From: Ramlibacter sp.
Lineage (GTDB): Bacteria; Pseudomonadota; Gammaproteobacteria; Burkholderiales; Burkholderiaceae_C
Assembly (NCBI GenBank): GCA_019635435.1
Contig: JAHBZM010000001.1
Location: 1,736,001-1,800,000, forward strand
Length of the DNA: 64,000 nucleotides
Direction: 5' to 3'
Shown: positions 33,382-41,365 of the stretch, piece by piece
How positions within the stretch are numbered: the stretch's first letter is position 1
Layout of the letters: every line of letters begins with the position of its first letter
The notes under the pieces: generated by a model
What the model saw: only the letters and a program-made list of their open reading frames with translations
The model's database searches: none
What the model was told of the DNA's origin: nothing
Translations under genes and position numbers: made by a program

Positions 33382-33410
33382 ATAGTCCACAGCGCGGGCT
33401 CCGGCTTCGG

Positions 33411-33592
33411 CGCGCCGGCCGCGAGCCCCGCCAGACCATCCTGCAGGTCCTGGCCGACGGCGAGGAGCCCACCGAAGAGTTTCTGGAGGAGTGGACGCGC
33501 TGCGGAATGCACCAGAGCTGTCAGACGAGGAGTTCGAGCGGCAGCCGCTGAGCGCCCCGGGTGACGACGGCGATCCGCGGACGCCCGAATAA
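33411..33592 (+). pseudogene. Broken 3' gene fragment after the cassette cluster
   Basis: GC-rich sequence resumes here. One frame reads REPRQTILQVLADGEEPTEE, then FLEEW, and is lost at about 33490. The frame two bases on continues DALRNAPELSDEEFERQ and ends at a TAA (33590-33592). The two parts look like the tail of one gene with a frameshift and no 5' end. The product is unknown. The break suggests deletion or insertion at the right edge of the cassette array. Confidence 0.35.
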
Positions 33593-33677
33593 GAAAGAGG
33601 TCAACTACTGTGGTCGCCGGCGTGGATTCCGCTTTGCGCAGGCAACTCCCGCACCACGCACGCAGACCTGGTTGGGA

Positions 33678-35036
33678 TCACTCCAGCCCCACTGTCTCCA
33701 GGTAATAAGGCATGTGGCAGCCCCACCCCAGCTTGCGCTCGATCCGCTGGCGCAGGGTGTCGGCGGCGGCGGGCTCGCCGTGGGTGATGAAGGTGGTGCG
33801 GGGCGGCTGCCTGAAGTGCCGCAGCCAGTCCAGGATTTCGCCCGCGTCGGCGTGGGCCGACAGGTCGTCCAGCCGGGCCACTTCGGCGCGCACCGGGATG
33901 TCCTGCCCATGGATGCGCACGGTGGCCGCGCCGCCGACGATCGATGCGCCGCGCGTGCCCCCGGCCTGGTAGCCCGCAAAAAGCAGGGTGTTGCGGGCGT
34001 CGGGTGCAAAGGCCTTCAGGTGGTGCACCACGCGCCCGCCGGTGGCCATGCCGCTGGCCGCGACGATGACCATCGGCCTGGTGCGGCTGTTCAGGCGCTC
34101 TGATTCTTCGGGGGTCTCGACGATGCGGGCCACGCTGGCCAGCTCGCGGCACTGCGCCGGCGTGAGCTTGAGCCCTTCAGGGTGCCGGGTGTAGGCCTGC
34201 GTCGCATTCGCCGCCATGGGACTGTTGAGAAACACGGGCAGGTCGGCAATGCGGCCCTGCTGCTTGAGCTGCCCGATGGCATGCAGCAGGGCCTGCGCGC
34301 GCCCCACCGCAAAGGCCGGGATGATGACGGCCCCGCCACGCGCCGCGGTGCGCCGTATCACCTCGCCCAGCCCGGCCACGGCGTCCGAATGGGGGTGGGT
34401 GCGGTCGCCGTAGGTGGACTCGACCACCAGGTAGTCGGCGCCCTCCATGGCCACCGGGGGCTTGAGCAGCAGGTCGTTGGGCCGTCCCAGGTCGCCCGAG
34501 AAAAGAATGGAGCGCCGGCCATCGTCCAGCCGCACAAATGTCGAGCCCAGCATGTGGCCCGAATGCGCGAGCCGGGCCTGCAGGCCCGCCACCGGTTCCC
34601 AGGGCGTGTCCAGCGGCACGCTGCGCAACTGCTTGAGGCTGGCCAGCGCGTCGTCCTTGGTGTACAGAGGCAGCGCGGGTTCGTGCCGCGACAGATGGTG
34701 GCGGTTGGCAAAGGCGGCTTCTTCCTCCTGCAGGTGGCCGCTGTCGGGCAGCATGATGGCGCATAGGTCGCGCGTGGCGGCGCTGCAGAACACCGGCCCG
34801 CGAAAGCCCTGGCGCACCAGCAGGGGCAGGTAGCCGCTGTGGTCGATGTGTGCGTGCGTCAGGATCACCGCGTCAATGGAGGCCGGGTCGACCGGAAACG
34901 CCGCCCGGTTGCGCAGCCGCAGCTGCTTGTAGCCCTGAAACAGCCCGCAGTCCACCAGCACGCGCGCGCCGCCGTGGCGCAGCAGATACTTCGAGCCGGT
35001 CACGGTGTCGGTGGCGCCTAGAAACTGGATGTCCAT
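33678..35036 (-). CDS. MBL-fold / beta-CASP RNA-processing-type nuclease
   Basis: The 452-residue protein has the metallo-beta-lactamase zinc motif LTHAHIDHSGYLPLL (His61, His63, Asp65, His66) and the later ligands GHMLGSTFV and FSGDLGRPND. Beta-CASP blocks follow: VVESTYGDRTH, VIIPAFAVGRAQALL, IVAASGMATGGRVVHHL. The C-terminal RMMBL-type end is DDLSAHADAGEILDWL. This set is known from CPSF73/YSH1-like ribonucleases. The bacterial version is often stand-alone with an RNA-turnover role, but its target is unknown. It is monocistronic; the start is fixed by the conserved MDIQFLGATDTVTGS. Confidence 0.92.
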   Translation of the reverse strand: MDIQFLGATDTVTGSKYLLRHGGARVLVDCGLFQGYKQLRLRNRAAFPVDPASIDAVILTHAHIDHSGYLPLLVRQGFRGPVFCSAATRDLCAIMLPDSGHLQEEEAAFANRHHLSRHEPALPLYTKDDALASLKQLRSVPLDTPWEPVAGLQARLAHSGHMLGSTFVRLDDGRRSILFSGDLGRPNDLLLKPPVAMEGADYLVVESTYGDRTHPHSDAVAGLGEVIRRTAARGGAVIIPAFAVGRAQALLHAIGQLKQQGRIADLPVFLNSPMAANATQAYTRHPEGLKLTPAQCRELASVARIVETPEESERLNSRTRPMVIVAASGMATGGRVVHHLKAFAPDARNTLLFAGYQAGGTRGASIVGGAATVRIHGQDIPVRAEVARLDDLSAHADAGEILDWLRHFRQPPRTTFITHGEPAAADTLRQRIERKLGWGCHMPYYLETVGLE

Positions 35037-35187
35037 TGCCGCAGTCTAGGCAGTGGCCGCACGCGGCCACTTGCGCTTTGTCAACTGGGCGGGACCGGCG
35101 CGTTGTTTGATCTGCATCAGCCCGCGGCCGGCTGGCAGCGCCTAAGCTGGGTTGTTCAAACTGGCACAACACCGAAAGGAAGCAAGC

Positions 35188-35382
35188 ATGAAACGCAACG
35201 AAGCAAGCTGGGACCGCGTCTTGCGCGTCGTCGCCGGCCTCGCGCTCATTGGCGCGGCATTGGAAGGGGCCATCGGCCCCTGGGGCTATATCGGCGTGGT
35301 GCCGCTGCTGACCGGCATCGCCGGCCTGTGCCCGCTGTACAGTCTGTTGGGTATCAGTACCTGCCCGGTCAAGGCCGATTAG
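35188..35382 (+). CDS. DUF2892 small membrane protein
   Basis: The 64-residue protein has two hydrophobic segments (VLRVVAGLALIGAALEGAI and WGYIGVVPLLTGIAGLCPLY), followed by a conserved LLGISTCPVK tail with a cysteine. This is the DUF2892/YgaP C-terminal membrane domain found alone or joined to rhodanese. A role in sulfur handling is possible from the family. AAAGGAAG precedes the ATG at 35188. It faces away from the MBL gene. Confidence 0.85.
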   Translation: MKRNEASWDRVLRVVAGLALIGAALEGAIGPWGYIGVVPLLTGIAGLCPLYSLLGISTCPVKAD

Positions 35383-35413
35383 CGGCCGGTGGCCGGCCAT
35401 TGACGTGGATTCA

Positions 35414-35806
35414 ATGCGGCTATTCACCCTCACAGGCGCCCGGCGGCACGATGCCGCCGTCCAGGCCTGGTTCTCGGCCCCGCAGCCGCTGCGCCCGCTG
35501 GCGCAGCAGTGGTTTGCCGCCATGCGCGCCTGCGGGCCCGACGTCGTCGAGCTGCTGCACGACGGCCACCCCACCGCCTGCGTCCAGGACGCGCCGTTTG
35601 GCTACGTCAACACCTTCACGGCCCACGTCAATGTCGGCTTCTTCACGGGCGCTGCGCTGCAAGACCCGTGCGGCCTGCTGGAAGGCACGGGCCGCTTCAT
35701 GCGCCACGTCAAGCTGCGGCCCGGCGTGCCCGTGGACGAGCCCGCGCTGCAGGCGCTGATCGCCGCCGCCTACGCCGACATCCAGGCAAGGCTTGCGGCC
35801 CGGTGA
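35414..35806 (+). CDS. DUF1801 family protein
   Basis: The 130-residue protein has the DUF1801 C-terminal block FGYVNTFTAHVNVGFFTGAALQDPCGLLEGTGRFMRHVKLRPG, recognised by the GFF-G-DP-GLLEGTG-MRHVKL pattern. The family adopts a YdhG-like fold of unknown role, thought to be cytosolic. ATG at 35414 is preferred; an in-frame GTG is nine bases upstream. It follows the DUF2892 gene by 31 bases on the same strand. Confidence 0.82.
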   Translation: MRLFTLTGARRHDAAVQAWFSAPQPLRPLAQQWFAAMRACGPDVVELLHDGHPTACVQDAPFGYVNTFTAHVNVGFFTGAALQDPCGLLEGTGRFMRHVKLRPGVPVDEPALQALIAAAYADIQARLAAR

Positions 35807-35864
35807 GAAACTTTGCGCGTGCGCGCCCGGATCGCCGACCGTCGCTGCCGGGCATACTCGGCTC

Positions 35865-36359
35865 ATGAGCTTTTTGTCCTCGTTCTCTCCACTGCTGTAT
35901 GTCCAGGTATCCCCAGAACACCTCAGCGTGAGGGATGTGAAAGCGGGGGTGGAGATCTCCGAGCCGGCGCAGGTGGCGATCGCCCAGGGAGCCAAAGCCA
36001 CCATTGCCGGCGTTGGCTTGCAGGCAGCTTCTGCCGCAGCGGCCGGCGGCCCGGTGGAGTTGGTCAAGCCCTTCGCGCACCCGCGTTCTCTTGTGTCTGA
36101 CTTCACGGTCGCTGAGCAACTGCTGAAGGCTTTCATCCGCCGCGTGCGACGAAACACATTCCTGCAGTTGCCTCCGCGCGTCGTGGTGCACCTCCTTGGC
36201 AACCCCGCAGGGGGCTTTACCCAGGTCGAGGTCCGGGCGTTCACCGAGATGGCACTCGGCGCGGGGGCTTTTGAGGTGGTGATTCGGGAAGGGCGCCCCC
36301 TCACCGACCAAGAGCTCCTGGCCGGCAACTTCTCGGCCGGAGGCAAGGTGCTTTCATGA
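35865..36359 (+). CDS. Stand-alone MreB/actin-like half-domain protein
   Basis: The 164-residue protein follows the N-terminal part of MreB: YVQVSPEHLSVRDVKAGVEISEPAQVAIA, then LVKPFAHPRSLVSDFTVAEQLLKAFIRRVRR, and LPPRVVVHLLGNPAGGFTQVEVRAFTEMALGAGAFEVVIRE. These align with MreB's GIVLNEPSVVA, IRPMKDGVIADF, and PRVVICVPCGSTQVERRAIRESA-type segments. The ATP-phosphate motif DLGTAN is not conserved and the second actin lobe is missing. It is either a remnant of an mreB copy or a small protein that binds MreB or other actin-like filaments. The frame is intact with a normal ATG, which favours a kept function. Confidence 0.6.
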   Translation: MSFLSSFSPLLYVQVSPEHLSVRDVKAGVEISEPAQVAIAQGAKATIAGVGLQAASAAAAGGPVELVKPFAHPRSLVSDFTVAEQLLKAFIRRVRRNTFLQLPPRVVVHLLGNPAGGFTQVEVRAFTEMALGAGAFEVVIREGRPLTDQELLAGNFSAGGKVLS

Positions 36360-36420
36360 CCCTACCAGGCTGGCATGGCGGGCGGCACAATCGGCCCGGT
36401 GACCACTGACCAACACCCCC

Positions 36421-36936
36421 ATGCCACGCTGCGTCGCCTTCCTTCGCGGGGTCAGCCCGCAAAACGCCAGCATGCCGGCGCTCAGGCAGTGCTTTGAGTC
36501 CGCGGGCTTCACCGAGGTGCGCACCCTGCTGTCCAGCGGCAACGTGGTGTTCAACGCCCGCTCGTCGCCGATAGGCACCTTGCAGCGGCGCTGCGAGAAG
36601 GCGATGCAGACGGATCTGCCCCAGGGCTTTTGCACCATCATCCGGCCCGCGCTGCACCTGCAGGCGCTGCTGGCGGCCGACCCGTTCGCGGGGTTCGACC
36701 TGCCCGCATCGGCCAAGCGCATCGTCACCTTCCTGCGCACGCCGCCTCAGGCCGTCGTCCAACTGCCGATCGAACGTGACGACGCGGTCATCCTCAAGCT
36801 CGACGGCGCCGAGGTGTTCTCGGCCTATGTGCCCGGCGACAAGGGGCCGGTGTTCATGAACCTGATCGAGCGCATCTTTGGCAAGGACGTGACCACGCGC
36901 ACGCTCGACACGGTGCGCAAGTGCGCGCAGGCCTGA
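36421..36936 (+). CDS. DUF1697 family protein
   Basis: The 171-residue protein fits DUF1697: YVAFLRG-type start (CVAFLRGVSPQNASMPALRQCFESAGFTEVRTLLSSGNVVF), a middle region with IIRPALHLQALLAADPFAG, and a C-terminal FGKDVTTRTLDTVRKC. The family has a YbaB-unrelated alpha/beta fold of unknown function and is common in proteobacteria and actinobacteria. No signal peptide. It is probably transcribed alone; the upstream space is 61 bases. Confidence 0.85.
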   Translation: MPRCVAFLRGVSPQNASMPALRQCFESAGFTEVRTLLSSGNVVFNARSSPIGTLQRRCEKAMQTDLPQGFCTIIRPALHLQALLAADPFAGFDLPASAKRIVTFLRTPPQAVVQLPIERDDAVILKLDGAEVFSAYVPGDKGPVFMNLIERIFGKDVTTRTLDTVRKCAQA

Positions 36937-37047
36937 GCGGCCGGGCCTTGCCCTTCTTCTTCCCATTACCTCCCGCGTCATTGCCCGCATGACGCCGCGG
37001 CGCGAACATCCTGTCAACGAAAGATTTTTCAACCACAGGAGCTTCAA

Positions 37048-37290
37048 ATGACTGACACCGGACTCATCGCCATTGCCTGCGGGCTGATCATCGGGCTGGG
37101 CGCGATTGGCGCCTGCCTGGGCATCGGGCTGATGGGCGGGCGCTTCATTGATGGCGCGGTGCGCCAGCCCGAGATGATGGAACCGCTGCAGACCAAGATG
37201 TTCCTGCTGGCGGGCCTGATCGATGCCAACTTCCTGATTGGCGTGGGCGTGGCGCTGATGTTTGTGTTCGCCAACCCGTTTGCCGGCTGA
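37048..37290 (+). CDS. atpE: F0F1 ATP synthase subunit c (orphan copy)
   Basis: The 80-residue protein has two transmembrane helices with the polar loop GGRFIDGAVRQPEMM (Arg-Gln-Pro at 39-41) and the proton-binding carboxylate Asp59 in FLLAGLIDANFLIGVGVALMF. It closely matches betaproteobacterial c subunits. AGGAG lies seven bases before the ATG. No other atp gene is nearby: upstream is DUF1697 and downstream a repeat then an opposite-strand cytochrome gene. This is either an extra copy or the only copy moved out of the atp operon. It could also be a smaller c-ring protein for another rotary or channel use, but that is speculation. Confidence 0.85.
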   Translation: MTDTGLIAIACGLIIGLGAIGACLGIGLMGGRFIDGAVRQPEMMEPLQTKMFLLAGLIDANFLIGVGVALMFVFANPFAG

Positions 37291-37317
37291 TTGGGCGCTG
37301 ATTTGCCGGGGTTTCAA

Positions 37318-37385
37318 GCCAAAAAGGCCTGGAGTCCAATACCGGCGGCCACTTCCAGCTACAAAAACAGGAGCAAATCGGTTGC
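37318..37385. repeat. Intergenic dispersed repeat (Comamonadaceae-type, AGCTACAAAAACAGGAGC)
   Basis: The sequence from GCCAAAAAGGCCTGGAGTCC to AGCTACAAAAACAGGAGCAA stands out from its surroundings by composition. It has the layout of a short palindromic repeat: complementary GTAGC/GCTAC-type ends around a GC-rich centre. A diverged relative seems to lie inside acnA at 10640-10700, where TTTGCTATC, CTCGTAGCGCC, GGCC and GGACTTCAGCC occur in the same order on the complementary strand. Similar elements are frequent between genes in Acidovorax-like genomes. Confidence 0.45.
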
Positions 37386-37394
37386 GGGCGGTGC

Positions 37395-39353
37395 TCAGCG
37401 CTGGGCGCTGCCGCGCTGCTGGCTCACGTCCAGTTCGCTCACGCCAGCCGCGTGGTTGCCCCAGGCGTTGCGGATGTGGGTGAGCACGGCAGCGGTGTCG
37501 GCGTCGTTGAGCAGCAGCACATAGGGCGGCATGCCAAAGGGCCGCGGGTTGCCGGCCGTGGCCGGCGCAAAGCCGCCGTTCAGCACGATCTGGACCAGGT
37601 TGGCCGTGGTGCCCAGCGTGACGGCCCGGTTGCCCGCCAGGCGCGGGTAGGCGCCGGGCACGCCCTGGCCCTGTTCGCCGTGGCACTGCACGCAGTGCTT
37701 GTCGTACAGCTCGGCGCCGCGCTGCGCCAGCCGCGGGTTCACGGGCGCGGCCTTGGGCGGCGCGGTGGCCGGCGCGGCGGGCAGGCTGCGCAGGTAGGTG
37801 GCCATGGCGTTGAGGTCGCCGTCGCTCAGGTATTGCGTGCTGGCCTGCACCACCTCGGCCATGGGACCGAGCACCGAGGCCTGGGGCGACACGCCGGTCT
37901 TGAGCAGCGCCACGATCTGCGCCACTGGCCAGTGCGCCACGCCGGCCTCGGTCTCGGCGCCCAGCGAGGGCGCGTACCAGTTCTGCATGGGGATCATGCC
38001 GCCGGCCAGGTTGAGCGGGTTGCGCGTGGCGCCCAGCGCGTTGCGCGGCGCGTGGCAGGCTGCGCAGTGGCCCAGGCCCTGCACCAGGTAGGCGCCGCGG
38101 TTCCAGTCGGCGCTTTGCGATGGGTCGGGCTCAAAGGCCTGCGGGCTGAACGACAGCGTGCGCCAGGCCCACAGCGCGGCCTGCGTGCTGTAGGGCCAGC
38201 GCAGGGCGTGTGGCGTGTTGGGCCGTGTCACGGCCGGCAGGCTCATCAGGTAGGCGTAGAGGGCGTCAGAGTCGGCGCGCGTCACGCGGGTGTAGCTCGG
38301 GTACGGAAAGGCCGGGTACAGCAGCCGGCCATCGCGGCCCCGGCCCTCGTGCATGGCCTGCCAGAAGTCGCTGGCCGTCCACTGGCCAATGCCGGTGGCC
38401 TTGTCGGGCGTGAGGTTGCTGGTGTGCAGCCGGCCAAATGGCGTGTCGATGGCGCGGCCGCCGCTGTAGGGCGCAGCGCCAGCCACGGTGTGGCAGGCCA
38501 TGCAGTTGCCCGCGCGCGCCAGGTAGGCGCCGCGCGCCACCTGCTGGGCGGCGGGCGCAGGGCTTGCCGATGTGGCGGTGCTTGTTGCCGATGTGGCCGT
38601 GGGCGCCATGTTCGCGGCCGCGCTGGCCGCCGGCATTGCCGGCGCGGTGGCGGCGCCGCAAGCCATGGTGGGCGGGCGCGGCAGCGCGGCTGCGGGGTGG
38701 CTGGTGCGCGGCACGGGCTGGGCCGCCAGCCAGGTGGCCACGGCGTTGATGTCGTCCAAGCTCAGCGCCCGCGCGATCTGGCCCATGCAGTCGGGCGCAT
38801 GGGCCTGGCGCTGGCCGGCGCGCCAGGCGCCAAGCTGGGCATTGAGGTAGTCGCGCGGCAGGCCCACCAGGCCCGGCGTGGCGGGCTGCACGCCGGTCAG
38901 CGCCGCGCCGTGGCAGGACACGCAGGCGGGGATCTTGCGCGTGGCGTCGCCCTCGCGCGCCAGCGCCTCACCGCGGCGCCAGGCCTCGGTGGCGGTGCTG
39001 CCGCGGGGGGTGGGCGGCGGGTAGGGCACTTCCAGCGCCGCAAAGTAGCGCGCGATCTCCATCAGGTAGTCGTCGCCCAGCGGCTCCAGCAGGCCGGCCA
39101 TCAGGCCGTAGTGGCGCCGGCCCTCGCGGAAGTTCAGCAGCTGGTTGTAGAGGTAGCCCGCCGGCTTTCCCGCAATGCGCGGGTAGTAGCCGTCGGGGCC
39201 GGCGCGGCCCTGCGGGCCATGGCAGGCGGTGCAGGCCAGCGTGCGCTGGGCCATGCTGTCTTCAAACGTGGCGGGGGCGGCGAGGGCAGTGGCGGTGGTG
39301 ATGGCGACGGCCAGCCACAGGGCCAGCGCGCCCAGGAGGCGGAGACGGGACAT
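37395..39353 (-). CDS. Five-haem cytochrome c (c4-like plus AdhB-like fusion)
   Basis: The 652-residue periplasmic protein has a signal peptide (residues 1-26, ending ALA) and five CXXCH haem sites: CTACH (41), CVSCH (144), CMACH (284), CAACH (430) and CVQCH (554). Residues 27-215 look like a cytochrome c4-type dihaem unit. A linker rich in Ala, Thr and Ser follows (about 220-272). The rest resembles the three-haem cytochrome subunit of membrane alcohol/aldehyde dehydrogenases. It would pass electrons from a periplasmic dehydrogenase to the respiratory chain. No quinoprotein or molybdenum subunit gene is adjacent. It directly follows a ferredoxin gene on the same strand. Confidence 0.88.
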   Translation of the reverse strand: MSRLRLLGALALWLAVAITTATALAAPATFEDSMAQRTLACTACHGPQGRAGPDGYYPRIAGKPAGYLYNQLLNFREGRRHYGLMAGLLEPLGDDYLMEIARYFAALEVPYPPPTPRGSTATEAWRRGEALAREGDATRKIPACVSCHGAALTGVQPATPGLVGLPRDYLNAQLGAWRAGQRQAHAPDCMGQIARALSLDDINAVATWLAAQPVPRTSHPAAALPRPPTMACGAATAPAMPAASAAANMAPTATSATSTATSASPAPAAQQVARGAYLARAGNCMACHTVAGAAPYSGGRAIDTPFGRLHTSNLTPDKATGIGQWTASDFWQAMHEGRGRDGRLLYPAFPYPSYTRVTRADSDALYAYLMSLPAVTRPNTPHALRWPYSTQAALWAWRTLSFSPQAFEPDPSQSADWNRGAYLVQGLGHCAACHAPRNALGATRNPLNLAGGMIPMQNWYAPSLGAETEAGVAHWPVAQIVALLKTGVSPQASVLGPMAEVVQASTQYLSDGDLNAMATYLRSLPAAPATAPPKAAPVNPRLAQRGAELYDKHCVQCHGEQGQGVPGAYPRLAGNRAVTLGTTANLVQIVLNGGFAPATAGNPRPFGMPPYVLLLNDADTAAVLTHIRNAWGNHAAGVSELDVSQQRGSAQR

Positions 39354-39647
39354 TCAGCTATTGTGGGACAGATCGATCACCACATCGGAAACCGGGTAGG
39401 CCACGCAGGGCAGGATCCAGCCCTCGGCCTTTTCCTCGGCGCTCAGGCCCGGCCATTCGATGCGGTAGTGCACGCGCCCGTGGGTCAGGCGGCAGATGCA
39501 GGTGCGGCAGGTGCCGTTGCGGCAGGAGCTGGCCAGCTCGATGCCCGCGGCTTCGGCCGCCAGCAGCAGCGGCTGCCCGGCGGGGGCGCTGAAGGCCTGG
39601 CCCGAGGGCGCCAGCAGGGCGGAGTAGGTGGGTTCAGCGTGGGTCAT
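39354..39647 (-). CDS. Plant-type [2Fe-2S] ferredoxin
   Basis: The 97-residue protein has the cluster pattern SSCRNGTCRTCICRL (cysteines at about 42, 47, 50) and a fourth cysteine in GWILPCVAYPVSDVVIDL near 81. It is a small soluble electron carrier. It starts the unit with the five-haem cytochrome; its stop is directly followed by that ATG. A cytosolic ferredoxin with a periplasmic cytochrome is a loose pairing, so shared regulation rather than direct electron flow is more likely. It is divergent from the GNAT gene. Confidence 0.88.
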   Translation of the reverse strand: MTHAEPTYSALLAPSGQAFSAPAGQPLLLAAEAAGIELASSCRNGTCRTCICRLTHGRVHYRIEWPGLSAEEKAEGWILPCVAYPVSDVVIDLSHNS

Positions 39648-39727
39648 GCGGCGCGGCCATCATAATCACGCCCCCGGGCGACAATGTGGCTCGCCCCGAT
39701 TTATTGACTGCCCAGCAGAATCTGAAC

Positions 39728-40246
39728 ATGCCGAGTTACCTTGTCCGTCCCGCCCAAGCTGGCGATGCGCAATCCATTGCCGAAATCCATGTGGCCGCCT
39801 GGCAAGCCGCCTACACGGGCCTGATGCCCGACGAGCACCTGCAGGGCCTGTCCGCCGCCAAGCGCCTGCCCCTGTGGCGCGAAGCCATCGAGTTCAGCGA
39901 ACCCCAGGTCTTCGTGGCCACCGAGGGCGACACGGTCGCGGGCTTTGTGGGCTTTGACCGCTCGCGTGACCCCAAGTCCAAGCCCACCACGGGCGAGGTC
40001 TGGGCCATGTATGTGGCCCCCGGCCACTGGGGCCAGGGCGCCGGCCTGGCGCTGTGGGACGCCGCGCGCGAGGGCCTGCTCGAAGAAGGCTGCACCGAAG
40101 TCACGCTGTGGGTGCTGCTGCGCAACGAGCGCGCCCTGCGCTTTTATGAGCTGGCCGGCTTCAAGCGCGAGCTCAACACCGCGCGCACCACCACCGTGGG
40201 CGGCGCCAAGCTCGAGGAAATCCGCCTCAAGCGCAAGCTCGACTGA
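39728..40246 (+). CDS. GNAT family N-acetyltransferase
   Basis: The 172-residue protein has the GNAT fold: VRPAQAGDAQSIAEIHVAAWQAAYTGLMP at the N-terminus, motif A VWAMYVAPGHWGQGAGLALWDAAREGLL (acetyl-CoA pyrophosphate loop Q/R-x-x-G-x-G/A as HWGQGAG), and a C-terminal LLRNERALRFYELAGFKRE. The substrate is unknown. ATG at 39728 is preferred over a GTG at 39686. Two copies of an 85-bp repeat follow its stop. Confidence 0.88.
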   Translation: MPSYLVRPAQAGDAQSIAEIHVAAWQAAYTGLMPDEHLQGLSAAKRLPLWREAIEFSEPQVFVATEGDTVAGFVGFDRSRDPKSKPTTGEVWAMYVAPGHWGQGAGLALWDAAREGLLEEGCTEVTLWVLLRNERALRFYELAGFKRELNTARTTTVGGAKLEEIRLKRKLD

Positions 40247-40416
40247 CATGGCCCCCACGCTTGCCACTTCGTGTGCTTCGCTGCCCCCCAAGGGGGCTTC
40301 AGCCGCCTTGGGGCGGCCCGGCGGCGTCTGACATGGCCCCCACGCTTGCCACTTCGTGCGCTTCGCTGCCCCCCGAGGGGGCTTCGGCCGCCTTGGGGCG
40401 GCCCGGCGGCGCCTGA
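40247..40416. repeat. Tandem pair of 85-bp GC-rich repeats
   Basis: Copies at 40247-40331 and 40332-40416 begin CATGGCCCCCACGCTTGCCA and differ at only a few positions. Each contains CCCCCC(A/G)AGGGGG, which folds as a short hairpin, and ends CCTTGGGGCGGCCCGGCGGC. A third diverged copy is at 54802-54880. They lie between genes and look like members of a dispersed non-coding repeat family. Confidence 0.7.
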
Positions 40417-40429
40417 GCGCGGGCGCCCC

Positions 40430-41361
<932 letters not shown>

Positions 41362-41365
<4 letters not shown>

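Larger units (their letters stand above)
30700..33382. mobile_element. Integron gene-cassette cluster without integrase (CALIN-like)
   Basis: Four open frames, all on the plus strand, are separated by attC-like sites. Each gene starts within about 17 bases after a GTTRRRY core: GTTAGGC at 30863, GTTAGAG at 31359, GTTGAGC at 32180 and GTTGAAC at 32990. The upstream partner boxes are RYYYAAC: GTCTAAC at 31276, GTTTAAC at 32130 and GTCCAAC at 32860. Stop codons of cassette genes 1 and 4 lie inside the RYYYAA box, as often seen. GC content is clearly lower than in the flanks, and the four proteins have no relation to each other. No integrase gene or attI is visible within the window. The array ends abruptly at about 33382, where GC-rich DNA with a broken gene resumes. 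Confidence 0.75.

Noticed and set aside
30700..33400. Prophage or insertion sequence as source of the low-GC region
   Set aside because: No transposase, integrase or phage gene and no terminal inverted repeats were seen; attC-like sites explain the boundaries better.
37452..39665. A 737-codon plus-strand frame
   Set aside because: It lies opposite the five-haem cytochrome gene, whose haem motifs and signal peptide fix the true frame.
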